Assembly (NCBI GenBank): GCA_964036295.1
Contig: OZ038471.1
Coordinates: forward strand, 9,690,184 to 9,754,183
DNA from: Plumapathes pennacea
Lineage: Eukaryota > Cnidaria > Anthozoa > Antipatharia > Myriopathidae
DNA: 64,000 nucleotides
Direction: 5' to 3'
Below the pieces are notes generated by a model, which saw nothing but the letters and a program-made list of their open reading frames with translations, did no database searches and was not told the origin of the DNA. Shown here in pieces: positions 46,160 to 57,117 of the stretch; the stretch's first letter is position 1; each line of letters starts with the position of its first letter. Both the position numbers and the translations under genes were made by a program.

Positions 46160-46778
46160 TCAGAGGGTCATTAACGAAGGCGGGATGGTGCAGGGGTGCT
46201 GGTCCGCGTGGGGGGCAAGGTCCCGAAAACGCTGGTTCTGAAAACGGGAGAGGCAATGCCGTTAGAAACCCCTGGGACATGGCGTTTGAAAGGTGGTAGA
46301 TGGTGCGCCAATCCGACGAGTGCTTCTTAGGAACCACGCCTACAGGGTGGCACAGAAAGTTAGGGAGGGGTGGAGAAGGAAACGGGCCCGCCACCCGACC
46401 CAATTTTAACTCTTTCTGTAAATTAGCAGAGATTACCTCAGGATGCTGACGGGCAGAAATAAGGTTAGGGGAGATGCGGGATTTCTGGGGGCCATCATAG
46501 CCGATGCGTGTACCAAATTTAAGGGCGTCAATTAAAGTAGTGACGAACGTGCGATCAGGGTGGCTAGTTAATTCTAGTTCTAGACGAAGAACATTGATAG
46601 GTGTAGAGAATAACGGGGTCTGGTTCTGCTGGCGTCGCTGCACCCTAACGTGTGCTGCGGCTATTGGAGGAGGACTTGGAACTGCCAGGGGGACTGTTGG
46701 CTGCAGGCGGAGGCGGAGTGGCTGCTGGAGTTGCAGCGGCGGCACACGTGTGGGTAAACACAGGCTCGACGCTGGCAA
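46160..46778 (-). pseudogene. DIRS-like RT, N-terminal part only
   Basis: The frame contains GTRIGYDGPQKSRISPNLIS, NLQKELKLGRVAGPF and CHPVGVVPKKHSSDWRTIYH, the conserved entry to the DIRS reverse transcriptase. It then leaves the RT alignment. The polymerase core with its YxDD box, the RNase H and the methylase region are absent, and the recombinase starts directly downstream. An internal deletion of 1.5-2 kb is the simplest explanation. Confidence 0.7.
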
Positions 46779-46779
46779 C

Positions 46780-47858
46780 CAGAGGGCTTGTTAAAGTCGA
46801 AGCAGACCAACGGACCGGTTCGGTGACTCCGTCTGCTGGGGTCGTTGCTGGGGCAGTCGTCCAGGTGGTGGTAGGGGCTGGAGCAGATGGGACAGTGGGG
46901 CTTATCCAGGCCAGAGAAGGTGACTGTCCAGAGTTCTAAATCGACCGTATCCTACCCCAGACTCAGACCAAGGTCACACGCGGCTCGACGGCGGAATTGT
47001 TTGTCATAGGCCAGGCAGGCCAGACCCTTGAATTTGCACACCGCCTTGCTTATAATCTGCTGATATTTGATCAGCTCGAGCGAACGCCTCGGGAAAGCCG
47101 CTACCAGGACTAACATGTATATGGTGTAGGCGTCAAGCCACTTGTGAAAAGAATCTATGACTGCATTTTTCTTGCGTACCAGTCTAGCCTCAATTGCAGG
47201 TCGTGGGACTGGGGCTGGTAGAGAGAATCAGGCAGGAGGCAAGCAAAATCTACGTACTCACCACGGAGTATCTTGTCCTCTAAGTTTCTGTCGAGGGAAC
47301 GGTTAAGGCCGAGCAGAGAAGCGGAGCCAGGTCTCGGTGGAGTGTTTGACTGGAAGCTGATGTTTTGCCGGCCGCCAGGGGTCCCGAACGAGGCCATCGC
47401 GGATTGCACCGACAGCGTGACTGTTTCTTGTAAGGCCGATGACTGGGCCAGAGAAAACACGGCGTCCTCGTTCTCGGGTGGGTCGTCGAGCAGTTCGTCC
47501 AGCGAAGAACCGGCGCGGAGGCAGAGTCGACTTGATCAACCTCTGGAAGGGAGGTGGGTTCAGCAATGTCGTCCCCGTGTGCTGAGCTGGTTCTGGGACG
47601 ACGAGTGCGAGGCCGGCTCGGTGTTGTTGACGACCGCTTCTGAACATGGCCGGAGGTCTTGTCACGGGGACGGGTATTCGGCGATGAAGCGCTCCCTGAT
47701 GTGGCCGCTCGCAAGGTTCGCAGTACTTGCGAACGGGAACCCGTGAAAGGAAGATTCAGCGCTTGTAAACGAAGCCGGAGGACCTTGGTGGACAGGTTTG
47801 AGAGGACATCTGCGTTACGAGAAGGTACTTTCTTGGACGACTTTCGAGGACGTGCCAT
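46780..47858 (-). pseudogene. DIRS-like gag with SAP-like and zinc motifs
   Basis: Starting at the ATG at 47858 (MARPRKSSKK), the sequence shows LSTKVLRLRLQALNLPFTGS, a SAP-like DNA-binding helix pair. Then come frame changes, the region ILRGEYVDFACLLPDSLY at about 47250, and two Cys/His clusters, CPICSSPYHHLDDCP and CRRCNSSSHSASAC, near 46870-46740. An in-frame TAG lies at about 46943. The order matches gag of cnidarian DIRS-like elements as I know them. Confidence 0.6.
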
Positions 47859-48305
47859 CGATGGATTTTTAAAAGAATTCGCAAAACGTTGCAACAAGCG
47901 TACCAAATAAGGCTGCTATAAAATGTACTGTGACGATTGTTCAGCTGCTTTTATAGTCAGACAAGTATCGTCGTGGGTCTTGAGCCTGAGTTTTAGCTAA
48001 AATGAATAGAGCATACACAAGTTGAGCCAATCTCTATGCAGTTAAAAACCGCCACTAGACAAGGTTTCGTCATCCCGGTAAAATCCTAAGGCATGGCATT
48101 GTTTCACTAGAGGACACGAATGAACAGTAACCGCCGATGTCATGACTGCCCTCGACTGACCTTGCTCGTCACATTCCATTAACTGCATTTTACACGGGAC
48201 GTTGTAAATGCTTCAGATAACTTGTCCTGGAAAAGGCATGCAACCGAGATTTCTAAAAAGATTTCTTCTGGCATCGGTGCACTTAAGCGCGTAAGACCAT
48301 TTATT

Positions 48306-50060
48306 GCTCGCGGGGGCCTGGGGCCCACGAGAGCTTAAAAATGGAGATTTTTATTTTATTTTTTTCCTTTTTGTGGGTCGAGGATCAGCACACGGTGATT
48401 GGTTCATATTATCACGTGCTGGGCGATGACGTAATTGACTTCGCTAAACAACTCGAGATGTGGCCAGTGAATTGCTCGTTACTTGTGTGTAAAAGTTAAC
48501 TGCATCCCATCCAAACTCAACACCATTTGGCTCTGTGGAATAGGCACGGATAAACTGGATTTTCGGGAACGATTTTGGCTCGCGTTCACCGCGGAAGCTT
48601 TGAGAATAGCCGTAAACAAATATTTGATGGTACCGCTGTCGCCGATAAATATTTAGTCCCGACGAAACTTTCTGTGGCGACACGAAATACTTTTGGGAAG
48701 ATAACAGGGCGAAAGCAGAAACCAAAGCTACGGTGAGCTTTAGCCGTAAAACAATGACGCTTTATGCTTTACTCTGTACATGACATCTGTTGCCTCATAA
48801 AATTCTTCTGCGTATCGTACATTGCCTGTTGAAGTGTTTCTTTCATTCGATCATGTAGCCTTTGTTTCGCAATGGTCAGTGAATACCAGAAATGAAAAAT
48901 AGGATTGAGTTTGCAGTCACAAATGGACTGAACACACTGTGAACAAAAGCGCAATAATATTGTAAACATCTCTCGTGTGACATTCCTCGCTGTCAATTTT
49001 ATATTTCTTACAGAGCACGAATACTCGAAAGCCTGATAGAAAGAAACGTATTGAGTTAATAAAAGAAAACATATAAGTAGTGAAGCGAAAAAGTAAACTG
49101 CATCCCATTCAAATTCAACGGCATTTGGCTCTGTGGAATAGGCATGGATAAACTGGATTTTAGGAAAAGATTTTGGCTCGCGTTCACCGCACAAGCTTTG
49201 AGAATAGCCGTAAACAAATGTTTGATGGTACTTCTGGGGTATTGCAAATATCTCTGTCGCCGATAAGTATTTAGTCCCGACGAAACTTTCTGTGGCGACA
49301 CGAAATACTTTTGGGAAGATAACAGGGCGAAAACAGAAACCAAAGCTACGGTGAGCTTTAGCCGTAAAACAATGACGCTTTATGCCTTACTCTGTACATG
49401 ACATCTGTTGCCTCATAAAATTCTTCTGCGTATCGTACATTGCCTGTTGAAGTGTTTCTTTCATTCGATCATGTAGTCTTTGTTTCGCAATGTTCATTAA
49501 ATACCAGAAATGAAAAATACACCGAAATAATTCTGAGGATTGAGTTTGCAGTCACAAATGGACTGAACACACTGTGAACAAAAGCGCAATAATATTGTAA
49601 ACATCTGTCGTGTGACATTCCTCGCTTTCAATTTTATATTTCTTACAGAGCACGAATACTCGAAAGCCTGATAGAAGAAACGTATTGAGTTAAGAAAAGA
49701 AAACACATAAGTAGTGAAGCGAAGGCTGGATTAATCGTGGCCTCTGATTAGAAATATGAGTCAAGGTCAAACTGTCAAAATCGATTGTGCATAAAAAGAT
49801 ATGTCACGCATTCTCAAGATGCAGGGTCGCTCAACCTTTAAGAAGCAAGTGTATGAGTGTTGTAATAATAATTTTTAGTTTAATCAAGGTGTCAAAAGAG
49901 CAAGGTGTCAAAAGCCAAGTTCTCTATACTGTGTGATATTTTTATGGTGAGAAATTGGAAGTCTCTCTTGGGAGTTCCGCTCTTGTCCCCTACTTTCCAT
50001 TTTATATTCTGGTCTCGACCCAACTCACGCCGCGAGCTCACTGGCAAGGCCAGTCTAGTT
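48306..50060 (-). mobile_element. Family B repeat, copy 2 (two internal units)
   Basis: The end with GGGGGCCTGGGGCCC is at 48306, and the end GGCCAGTCTAGTT is at 50060. Two core units start at about 48490 (TAACTGCATCCCATCC) and about 49090 (AAACTGCATCCCATTC). It lies in the gene X intron next to the DIRS-like element. It is inverted relative to the copy at 14723. Confidence 0.75.
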
Positions 50061-50699
50061 TCTATGAGCACTGCACATAAAATATATAAATCCCTAAATG
50101 AGCCACATTTCACCTACTGTAGCTCAGTGTGGGACTGCTTTTAAGGCTTAAAAGCCTTCAGGATAGTGAGAAACTCCAAAAACTACAACATCGCGCTGCC
50201 ATAGTAATAACTAAATCCAGCTATTACACAAATTCTAGCTTACTGCTTAGTATGCTTGGATGGGACAAGCTATCTATGTATCGGAAGAAACAAAAGGCCA
50301 TTGCCATGTTTAAAACTATTCACAAACAAACCCCAGTTTATCTACAAGACCTATTTGCACCACGAATCGCAAACTATAATCTAAGAGATGTGGAAAGCAA
50401 ACTGAACCTGCCAAAACCCAGGACAGAATATTTAAAACGTAGCTTCAGCTACAGTGGGGCATATCTCTGGAATAGTCTTCCCCACGAACTTAGAGTGTCC
50501 TATTCCATCAATCACTTCAAAAGAGGCATTAATAAACTATTTTCTACAGCGGACTCCCACACGGCAAACATGTAAAACAGTTTTATTGATACATTAACAT
50601 TTTTATGTAAATACTTTAAAATAGCTTGATGTACTGATGTTTTGAATGACTGATGTTTTTACCGTGTTTAAATAAAGATTACACTACACTACATTACAT
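50061..50699 (+). mobile_element. 5'-truncated LINE at gene X exon boundary
   Basis: Only the last 0.6 kb of a LINE is present, ending in AATAAAGATTACACTACAC and a TACAC/TACAT tail. Its tail directly touches the coding part of the gene X exon at 50811-50700, and its 5' end abuts a family B terminus. Confidence 0.75.
50062..50575 (+). pseudogene. LINE ORF2 C-terminal remnant
   Basis: The sequence begins STAHKIYKSLNEPHFTYCSS and, after a one-base frameshift near 50140, continues KLQKLQHRAAIVITKSSY, AMFKTIHKQTPVYLQDLF and SGAYLWNSLPHELR. This is the conserved tail after the RT in L2-like LINEs, of unknown biochemical role. Catalytic domains are absent. Confidence 0.75.
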
Positions 50700-53111
50700 G
50701 CTTGGGACATTAGTGGTCTTCTGGTCCATCCCATCAGTTATACATGTCACGTATTTTGCAGGGAATTTCCTACTTTTGTAGCGGTGTAGGTAATAGACCC
50801 TCCTTTCTTGCCTGAAACAAAAAAAAACATATATATGTAAGCTATAATTTACTAGCAAGACCCCTGTAAAATATGATTTTCAGCAAATTGTTACAAAGTA
50901 ATTGAAAGGTTATGATAGGCATGTTATTTTTATTATATCAAATTGTTTGCTATTAAATTGTCTATGCCATTTGTAATATTACGATCTGCCATGATACCAA
51001 TATTGCCTATGTCTGGTCATTTTTACTTTCATTTAAAAAATAGCTGGAAAGTGGTCATTTAGGGGAGGGGGGGGGGGGGGTGATACCTTGACAATATTTG
51101 GATCGGTACACTTTTTAGCTACACAAAAGTAACAACCCCCAAAGTTAGCGACACTCTGAAAGTACACTCTGTAGCGATGAGAAAGGCTGCTAAATCCGAA
51201 AGTAATAAGGCTACTTTCAGAACTTTACGGTATAGGCTAAATTATAGTCTCTACAGTATATACCAGACCAAATCCAAATGAGTCTTCAGTAGGCACTCAA
51301 TCTGTCCTCTCTTGGCTTTGTCCAAAGTCTTTTCCTTTTCTGTTTGTACTTTGTACAATCAGTGCACTTGGTAAACCTATTTTCCTGAAAGTAGAATATA
51401 ACTATAGTTTATTTCTCGATGACCCAGTAATAATTACTAATACTCAATTATTGATATTGAAGAGCCAGGCAGTCAAACATATACAGTATGTACAGGTCAT
51501 GAAGATTGCTATTTTACAGTTTCGCTACACCATTGTAGTATATCCACACAGACAAGATATTATAGTTTATGTGATTTCTTAAATCTTTATACATGTAATA
51601 TTATTTTAAACCCTGGAGGAAGACTCAAAGGATAATAAGAATTATATTCACATCACACCTGCAATGGCACAAGAAACTATAAAAATGTTATGGTCTAATA
51701 AACAGTGGCATTGACAACTGATAAATCAATCAAGCATCTCTCTGTGTGCCTGAGTCAGGAAATTACCATGCATGTACAAGTATTGTAATAGACATGATCA
51801 TGCACAGACATGATTATTTTAGAAAAGCAGCACTGTACTGACTTACCTTGGGAATTAGAACATGGCTGAAATGTTTGTCCCAAAGACTGTAAAAATGGTT
51901 ACCGGAGACCACCCCAATATTATTCAAATAACAACAAAAAACACAAGCGTGCAAAGCACACTGGATGACTTGGGCCCTTTAACCTCAATTCTACATATGT
52001 TGTAAAATAAAATAAATTTTTACATGTTCAGTAACATGTCTGATGTCAAATGGTACATAGAATCTGGTGTTACACATGAGTAAGATGACTGATATATAAG
52101 TACATGCAGGTAATGATAACAGTTCATGTAGCACAAGAGTTGCCACCTAGCCAAACATTTTTTTCAGAGTACATAGACACTGCGCACAATATACTAATCA
52201 GTGTTCTAAAGTATTCACTAATTAGTTTGTCAGTTATATACTCAATCCTTTCCCACACCTAATATGTTGGATATTGTATATTACTTACCTCGAGGTTTTT
52301 GGACAGCAGGTTCGTCACTAATTTCATCATCATGCTCATGCTTATCATTGTCATGTTCGTGTTCATGTTCATCATAGTCATGTTCATCACCCTCATGCAG
52401 GAAGCATATTTCTGAAAAGTCAACCAACATAATAGCATTGTGAGAACCAGAAGAAAACACACAGCAGCTAAATAATTAAGCTGTGTTCTCATCAATTTGC
52501 ATGGTGTTATGCACAGATCAATTCCAGCTGTCAGCATCCCCCCCCCCCCCGAGTGATCACGTGCTGGTGGATTTGTGTACCTATGATAGCCCCACCGGCA
52601 AGACATTTGACCGTGGAATGGGCCCAGAATTTTGCAAGAAGGCTTAACGTATAACAGTCTAGAAAATGTTAGAGTACCAGGCTCGTAGAATGCGTAATTT
52701 CTAAGATAGCTTTTTGATGACGTCACATGAAAACCAGCAATAGCTTCATTCTGGTTTGGCAGCAAGTGCTTAAAATATAAAATGCGGAATCGACTTACCT
52801 CTTGAGCGATCCAAAGATACATCAAGACCAGGCTCCCTGCTGCTCGTGCATTCGGACATTTCCGAATCGTTGATGCAATGACTTATTGTGGCCTTCTTGG
52901 TTGGAGTTGCTGTTCCACATTCGGACGTGTCCGAATCGTGAAGGTTTACACAATAACTTATTGTTGCCTTCTTGGTTGGAGTTGCTTTTCCGCATTCACT
53001 CCATGGATTGGAATGATCATGGCGGACGGTGCTTGAACGCGTTGGCCACTGCAGTGGGGAAGTTACTAACAAATCTGTCGAATACGCAAGAAATCGCAAG
53101 AAACCATAGGA

Positions 53112-53917
53112 ATGGCTCTAACTAAAGAAGATCTTCGTAACATTTCGAAAACGGAGTTCATTGTCGATGTCAGGAGAGAAATTTCTGGCGAAATCAAAGG
53201 CTTGAAAGAAGACATGGAGGCCATTCACAAGAGGCTTGATGACATTGAAACTTCACAAAATTTTTTATCTACTAAGTACGATACGGTCCTGAGGACTATC
53301 CAGGGTGTGAAAATGCAGGCTGAAACTACTGAAAGGCGAATCAAAGAAATTGAGGCAGATGTGGAGAAAGGAAGAGATGAAAGTTACGGCATCGAGGCTC
53401 ACCTCGACGAAGTAGAACAATATTCACGGCAAGACTCGCTCGAAATAACTGGCATACCAATGGTCCCAAATGACGACCCAGTGAAGGTTGTGGTCGAAAT
53501 GGCAAGTCTTATTGATGTACAGCTTGAGGAGAGTAATATATCTGTGGCTCACAGATTGCCGCCAACCAAGAAGACCCAAGACCGGCTAATTGTAAAGTTC
53601 ACGAGACGTGCGAAGCGAGATGAAGTCTACAAGAAGCGGGGCAAGCTGCGGACGAAACGTACTAAGGATCTCCCTACAGTCCGTGCACAGCAAGAATCTT
53701 CTACCATTAGTCATAAAGCTGCAATACACGTAAATAAAGTCTAACTCCGTACAGGAAGAGACTATTTGGCAAGATACTGGACTTCAAGCGAGATAAGAAC
53801 TATAAATACTTATGGACTGTGAACGGTAAAATTATGCTAAGAGAAACCTCGCGCGCTCACTGCTTCGTAACGTACGAGAAGTTTGAGGAATATCTGGACT
53901 ACCTAGCACAAACCTAA
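53112..53917 (+). pseudogene. LINE ORF1: coiled coil and RNA-binding-like protein
   Basis: From the ATG at 53112 (MALTKEDLRNI), the first 100 residues are a heptad-rich coiled coil (DDIETSQNFL, TTERRIKEIEADVE). An RRM-like domain of the L1/L2 ORF1 type follows (LDEVEQYSRQDSLEITGIP, then RLIVKFTRRAKRDEVYKKR). The frame stops at 53744, while YRKRLFGKILDFKRDKNYK and TVNGKIMLRE continue in another frame to 53917. A frameshift near 53740 therefore truncates the C-terminal domain. The protein would bind element RNA. Confidence 0.75.
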
Positions 53918-54087
53918 CTGTACATTCAACATGGCTGTTGTACATTCAACAAACCGTAAGTAATGTACCTTTTTATTCATTATCCGACAATTTACCTGGC
54001 AGCTGGTCTGGTAGATTAAAATGATGATTTTGATCTCTATGACCTATTTTCTAACCCCGACAAATCTGACGAAGGTGACCTGACTTA

Positions 54088-55799
54088 ATGTTATCAACTC
54101 CCCGTTCCGACTACCTCTCAGTCTCTAAATTAAACAAAGTAATTAATGAGTATGGCTCTCCTACCTTTACTATTCTCCACTGCAATATTAGGAGCTTGTC
54201 TAAAAATTTTAATTTAATCGAAGAAATGCTCTGCACGCTAGATTCCAAACCTGATATAATAGGCGTTACTGAAACAAAGTTAAATAAATTTTCAGTGGCT
54301 AATGTTGATATAGAATCCTACAACTTTTATTATACCGATTCTCCGGCTTACATAGCTGACCAATTCAATAACATTTTTGCAAATATTGGCCCAAATCTGG
54401 CAAGCAAGATAAAAGGTAGTCAAATAACAAAGGAGCCTACTCAGTATATAAATAAATCTCCCTCTTCTAGCTTTATCTTGTCCCTATCGCTCTATTTCTT
54501 TTGCAAAAAAAAGGGAAAGTGCTGACCCATATTGTAAACTCCTAGGCATACTCAATCTTGAGAATGCCTTTAAGTTTAAAATCTCTACCCTTATTTATAG
54601 AATCAAATATGACAACACAAATATTCCAGAACCCTTTATAGAACTAATTCCACATCAGGGGAAATGTTGGACATTTTTAGCCCGCACGCCGATGTCAGCG
54701 GTTATTCCCTTAGTTTTTCAATAAACCGCTAAATTGTGCGAGAAAGTTGGCCAGAAGAGTGTATTCAGCATTTTTAGTACATCACAAGCAGCGCTTATCA
54801 ATTTTAGATTCGAAATACTGCTATTAATAATAATATGGAAATGTTGGGAAACTGCCAGATTTGACTGCTCGGTACAAATAACGACCAAGAACAGTGTCAA
54901 CAAATGTCAGCGTTTGTGATTCTGATTGTAATAGCTGGACAGTGTTGTCCAAAGCTAGAAATATGTTTTGTTAACATTGCACTAGACCTCCTGCAGCGAA
55001 TAACTGTCATAGTCTGTAAATTTACCTTTGACCTCGGACATGACTGTCCTGCAAATCGGCAAAAACTCCAGAAAATATGGCAGATTGATCTCACGGTCGT
55101 GGTTTCTTCGCCTACGGGCCTTCCATAATGGCATCGAGTTAGAGGAAACATGGCAATATATTTTGGCTTAGAGAAGAGATTAAAGCTCAAAAGACGAAGG
55201 TCATTTTGGGCTCTACGGACTCTATAAAGCTTCGACTCGATATCGCGAGCTGGACAAACAAGCAAGTCGTCGGAAGACTTGAAATGTAGCTTAATTGCAA
55301 AAATTACAAAGAAACAGTGTGCTCACAGAGCGTGAAATGAAGGTTAGTTTTACCGCTCGAAAGAAGAATGAAGGACTCGAAATACTGTACCGAGCTACGG
55401 TTAAAACGATGTCTTTAAGTCATAACTACAACTACCGAGCTGGACATTTTGCCGGTTTTTCGTCAGGAACAAGTAATTATATATGCAATTTGTGATCTCT
55501 CCCATACATTTTCCTTTATTGATCCGAGAGAGAGCCAACGGATTGTGTGCGTCAATGCGCATGCGGGGCGGCCATCTTGTCCGATATTTCTGCCAATGAT
55601 CTGCTTCTGAAATCCACAACTACAACACTAGATAGGCTTCAAAGAGCAATCTATACAGACCAGCTTCCAGGACAAACTATGGTTTATCTTAAGTCTCTTG
55701 CCTCAAGGATATGGGAAAAAATCCCTCTTGAAATCAAAACCTCATCTAAAAGAACCTTCAAAAAAGATTATAAGTTATTCCTTCTTGACAGCCAGTAAT
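54088..55799 (+). pseudogene. LINE ORF2 with endonuclease-linker fusion and an inserted block
   Basis: The start (54088) is an AP-like endonuclease beginning: FTILHCNIRSLSKNFNLIEE and PDIIGVTETKL. After about 90 codons it jumps directly to the linker normally found before the RT (QFNNIFANIGPNLASKI). It then jumps to a segment after the RT (LGILNLENAFKFKISTLIYR). The RT itself is gone. At about 54658-55590 a 0.9-kb stretch of unrelated sequence intervenes, after which WEKIPLEIKTSSKRTFKKDY and the stop at 55799 complete the ORF2 tail. Confidence 0.7.
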
Positions 55800-55859
55800 A
55801 CTTAAATGAGTATATGTATTGATTCACTATATCATATATTACCTAATATATCCATATAA

Positions 55860-56105
55860 CTCGTTCCTGTAGAATATATAGAAATTAGTTCCTATTTCCT
55901 ATTGTTAATACCTATCCATTAGTATTTTTCTCATTCCCTTATCTAGTTTCTGTAAAAAATTTCTATTATTAATGTATATGTATATAGAACCTGTAGAATA
56001 TATAGGAATTAGTTCCTATTTCCTATTGTTAATACATTTCTATTAGAATTTTTCCTATTCCTATATCTAGTTTCTGAAAAATTTTTCCTATTACTACTAC
56101 TATTT
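55860..56105 (+). repeat. Two-copy 124-bp tandem repeat in LINE 3' UTR
   Basis: CCTGTAGAATATATAG..AATTAGTTCCTATTTCC..TATCTAGTTTCTG occurs twice, starting at about 55866 and 55990. It may be a regular part of this LINE's 3' untranslated region. Confidence 0.75.
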
Positions 56106-56646
56106 AGATTTCCTAATTTCCCTCGACAATTTTACTTACCTATGGTAGTGGTCAACTCGAAAGCTGCGTGGCTACTTTGACCACTACGCACATCCATCTC
56201 AACATATCTAATAATAGTATTTTTTCTCTTTTTTCTGTAGCATGTTCCTACTTATTTGCAAAAGAAAAAAAGAACAAATAGTGCAAAATAAAATGAATGA
56301 AATGAATGAATGAATTCGGACGTGTCCGAATCGTGAAGGATTACGCAATGACTTTTTGTTGCCTTCTTGGTTGGAGTTGCTGTTCCACATTCGGACGTGT
56401 CCGAATTGTGAAGGTTTATGCAATGACGTATTGTTGCCTTTTTGATTGGAGTCGCTGTTCCACATCGGACGTGTCTAAATCGTGAAGGTTTATGCAGCGA
56501 CTTATTGCCTTCTTCACTGGAGTTTCACATTCGGATGAACTGTCGCTGTCGTGAAGACTAAAGCACAACGGAGGCCGTTGCCTTTTCGGTGTGCTGGTTC
56601 GAAACTCTTTAAAATCGTCTTCATCCATCTTCAAATATCTTGTCAT

Positions 56647-57117
56647 CTCAACAGCTGGAGTACGTCGTTTCTCACCAACAATGGTGCATGTGTTGCTCAA
56701 TTGGCCAATGAGAACGAAGTCATAGAAAACCACCGAAAAACATGTCAATAAAGCTCCACCCCGGAGACGTCACAGCGAGATTATACTTTTGAGCTACTGA
56801 ACACCAAAGGTAAGACAAATCATTTGCTGCTTTCTAGTGAAAATCATGCTCGTTTGGAGTCATATTGGGTGTTTAAGAAGCATTTTACTTCAGTTTAGTT
56901 ACATATGTTTCGCCATGATACTGTATTGGCGTGATATCCGGCACTAATTTCTATCACTTTTGCATTGGCGCGGTGAGCAAAACAATGGCATCACAGAGCC
57001 ACATGAAAGATTCTGCATTCAGTGTTTGCTGTGTAATACATTTCATAAAATTTTGCCAGTCAAGTGAGTGGGAAAGTTGTAGTGAATATTTTGAAAGCTT
57101 AGAATATTTGCTCAAAC
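56647..57117. promoter_or_regulatory. Shared divergent promoter region of genes X and Y
   Basis: Gene X starts at 56646 going left and gene Y at 57118 going right, leaving 471 bp between start codons. The interval contains GAGACGTCAC, a CRE-like ACGTCA core, near 56766, and a consensus donor AAG|GTAAGA at about 56811 that could end a 5' untranslated exon of gene Y. Upstream of the Y start, a 52-codon frame at 56985-57140 has Cys/His spacing like a zinc finger. No TATA box is evident. The promoter role is inferred from layout. Confidence 0.4.

Larger units (their letters stand above)
44830..48060 (-). mobile_element. DIRS-like tyrosine-recombinase retroelement in gene X intron
   Basis: On the minus strand, gag with SAP-like and zinc motifs, the start of a DIRS-type RT and a tyrosine recombinase follow in order. 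The element lies between the gene X exons at 50.7 and 44.8 kb, in the same orientation as the gene. Exact termini are not resolved, because DIRS-type inverted ends could not be matched by eye. The start near 44830 and the end near 48060 are estimates. Confidence 0.65.
52998..56313 (+). mobile_element. L2-like LINE inserted in gene X first exon
   Basis: The sequence ATTC at 52994-52997 is repeated at 56314-56317, flanking the insertion. The element ends with a run of GAAT units. It has a 5' leader, ORF1, and a heavily deleted ORF2. The gene X coding repeat continues on both sides, which fixes the boundaries well. Confidence 0.8.
42474..56646 (-). pseudogene. Gene X: DUF7869-like multi-exon gene, disrupted
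   Basis: Minus-strand exons, 5' to 3': 56646-56318 joined across a LINE to 52997-52799; 52411-52289; 51968-51847; 51384-51264; 50811-about 50700; 44804-44490; 44280-44175; 43872-43649; 43341-43066; 42833-42474. Most junctions have GT..AG and matching phases. The N-terminus carries 25-residue repeats; an acidic His-rich stretch follows, then the core with TKCTDCTK, TDGMDQKTTNVPS, LYLQFDSCVRENKNKF and LPVGHTHEDIDAFFGVYSKH, which I associate with DUF7869. Acidic residues in the last three resemble an RNase H-fold transposase triad (inference). Defects: one base missing near 56465, one in exon 51384-51264, TAG at 43092-43090, a LINE in the first exon, and a LINE beside the 50.7-kb donor. The acceptor at 51968 is weak. 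An active paralogue probably exists elsewhere. Confidence 0.7.

Noticed and set aside
46504..46939. Plus-strand Gly/Ala-rich frames opposite the DIRS-like RT and gag
   Set aside because: Composition shadow of the minus-strand gag zinc region and RT.
47273..47746. 157-codon plus-strand frame
   Set aside because: Antisense to the DIRS-like gag, with no recognisable motif.
52259..52825. 188-codon minus-strand frame rich in methionine
   Set aside because: It reads through an intron and uses the wrong frame of the acidic His-rich exon. The spliced frame with EGDEHDYDEHEH agrees in phase with both neighbours.
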